DNA of 22,414 nt. Origin: RGIG6165 sp045545175 (lineage in GTDB: Bacteria; Bacillota; Clostridia; Oscillospirales; Feifaniaceae). Numbering within the stretch: the first letter of the stretch is position 1; the number at the start of each line of letters is the position of its first letter. The notes beneath the pieces are model-generated. The model ran no database searches, had not been told where the DNA came from, and saw only the letters and a program-made list of their open reading frames with translations. Positions 21,897 through 22,414 of the stretch are shown here, piece after piece. The DNA is taken from NCBI GenBank assembly GCA_045545175.1, contig JAZQAK010000027.1:1-22414 (forward strand), written 5' to 3'. The translations under genes were made by a program, and so were the position numbers.

Positions 21897-22148
21897 TTAG
21901 CCCACGATCAGGTTGACCAGCGCGCCTGCGCCAGCATCGATCAGGCCAATGATGATGCCCATAGCCACCATGAAGCCCAGCACAACCAGCGTGTAGTTGA
22001 GCAGTTCCTTCTTGGACGGCCAGGCAACCTTCTTCAGCTCTGCAGCCATCTCCTTGAAGCTGGTCACGATGTTCGGACCCAGATTCTTGATCCAGTTGAC
22101 AAAGCGGTTGCCAGCGGAGGGCTTTACAGCGTTGTTCTGCGTAGCCAT
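21897..22148 (-). CDS. secE: Preprotein translocase subunit SecE
   Basis: An 83-residue single-span SecE. The cytoplasmic amphipathic signature ELKKVAWPSKKELLNYTLVV precedes one membrane segment to the C-terminus; the protein stabilises SecY. The N-terminal tail to residue 25 is variable. The start is ATG at 22148 with AAGGA about ten bases upstream. Its codons are markedly G+C-biased: all seven lysines use AAG, leucines are nearly all CTG, and arginine is CGC, while genes to the left use AAA, CTT and AGA freely. Foreign origin or a chimeric contig is possible. Confidence 0.97.
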   Translation of the reverse strand: MATQNNAVKPSAGNRFVNWIKNLGPNIVTSFKEMAAELKKVAWPSKKELLNYTLVVLGFMVAMGIIIGLIDAGAGALVNLIVG

Positions 22149-22171
22149 GATTTCACATCCTTACTCAATCC

Positions 22172-22191
22172 ATTCGCCTTTACCGGCGAAT
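22172..22191. other. Short inverted repeat between rpmG and secE
   Basis: The arms ATTCGCC and GGCGAAT are perfect, with a six-base loop. No U-run follows, so it is not a good terminator; it may be an mRNA-processing or translational element. Confidence 0.4.
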
Positions 22192-22210
22192 CATGGGGAT
22201 TCAAGAAGCC

Positions 22211-22372
22211 TTAGCGGGTCTCCTTGTGGGCAGTGTGCTTCTTGCAGAAGCGGCAATACTTGGACATCTCCATGCGATCGGGATCGTTCTTCTTGTTCTT
22301 CATGGTATTGTAGTTCCGCTGCTTGCACTCGGTGCAGGCCAGCCCGACCTTAACGCGCTTATCCGATGCCAT
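22211..22372 (-). CDS. rpmG: 50S ribosomal protein bL33
   Basis: A 53-residue zinc-ribbon ribosomal protein near the E site. The four zinc-binding cysteines are present as CTEC and CRFC, so it is the C+ form, which is zinc-dependent. The start is ATG at 22372 behind AGGAGG at ten bases; a longer frame to 22411 would include the ribosome binding site. All ten lysines are AAG and the composition matches secE rather than the remaining window. Confidence 0.97.
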   Translation of the reverse strand: MASDKRVKVGLACTECKQRNYNTMKNKKNDPDRMEMSKYCRFCKKHTAHKETR

Positions 22373-22414
22373 TCCCAGGACACCTCCTAATGAAAAAGTA
22401 AACACCCGCACTCG

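Overview
The window reads as the chromosome of a low-to-moderate G+C Gram-positive anaerobe of the Clostridia, most like the Ruminococcaceae/Oscillospiraceae group. The evidence is the strong AGGAGG-type ribosome binding sites, consensus sigma-A promoters, a GerA spore-germination protein, a short HisG paired with HisZ, a YerC-type TrpR-like regulator and a Firmicutes-style L10 leader. The species cannot be named from sequence alone. Nearly all genes are on the minus strand; the two exceptions are a HTH-serine dehydratase and an Lrp-type regulator.

Positions 1-9560 hold a series of short transcription units. In order they are a partial Gx-type transporter overlapping a lone GerA-family protein; NAD-dependent malic enzyme divergent from an unusual XRE-HTH/L-serine dehydratase fusion (both enzymes yield pyruvate); a membrane-bound DUF3810-type zincin divergent from an Lrp/AsnC regulator; an SDR oxidoreductase and a GpsA-like dehydrogenase; a YczE/YitT-like membrane protein behind an attenuator-like leader; and a 45-residue protein behind a roughly 165-nt structured RNA with its own promoter and competing antiterminator and terminator hairpins.

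Positions 9774-18373 hold one compact histidine operon on the minus strand, in transcription order yerC-hisZ-hisG-hisD-hisC-hisB-hisH-hisA-hisF-hisIE-hisK. Genes overlap (ATGA) or lie a few bases apart, so translation is probably coupled. With HisIE and a PHP-type histinol-phosphate phosphatase, the set covers the whole route from PRPP and ATP to histidine. The regulator gene comes first, behind nested inverted repeats that overlap its promoter.

Positions 18403-18858 hold tRNA-Lys(UUU) with a near-consensus promoter and a strong terminator. A second 18-bp copy of the tRNA 3' end, also followed by a terminator, lies about 215 bp further on, and the DNA between is hairpin-rich and noncoding.

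Positions 18890-22372 carry rpmG-secE-nusG-rplK-rplA-rplJ-rplL with two apparent L1-binding 23S rRNA mimics and an L10 leader with attenuator. rpoBC does not follow rplL. The last ~520 bases (secE, rpmG) differ sharply in composition and codon use from everything else, with a break at about 21875-21896 that may be an assembly joint or a recombination edge.

No insertion sequence, CRISPR array or prophage gene was seen. The most promising undescribed items are the structured RNA with its small protein at 9421-9772 and the HTH-serine dehydratase with its operator-like repeats.
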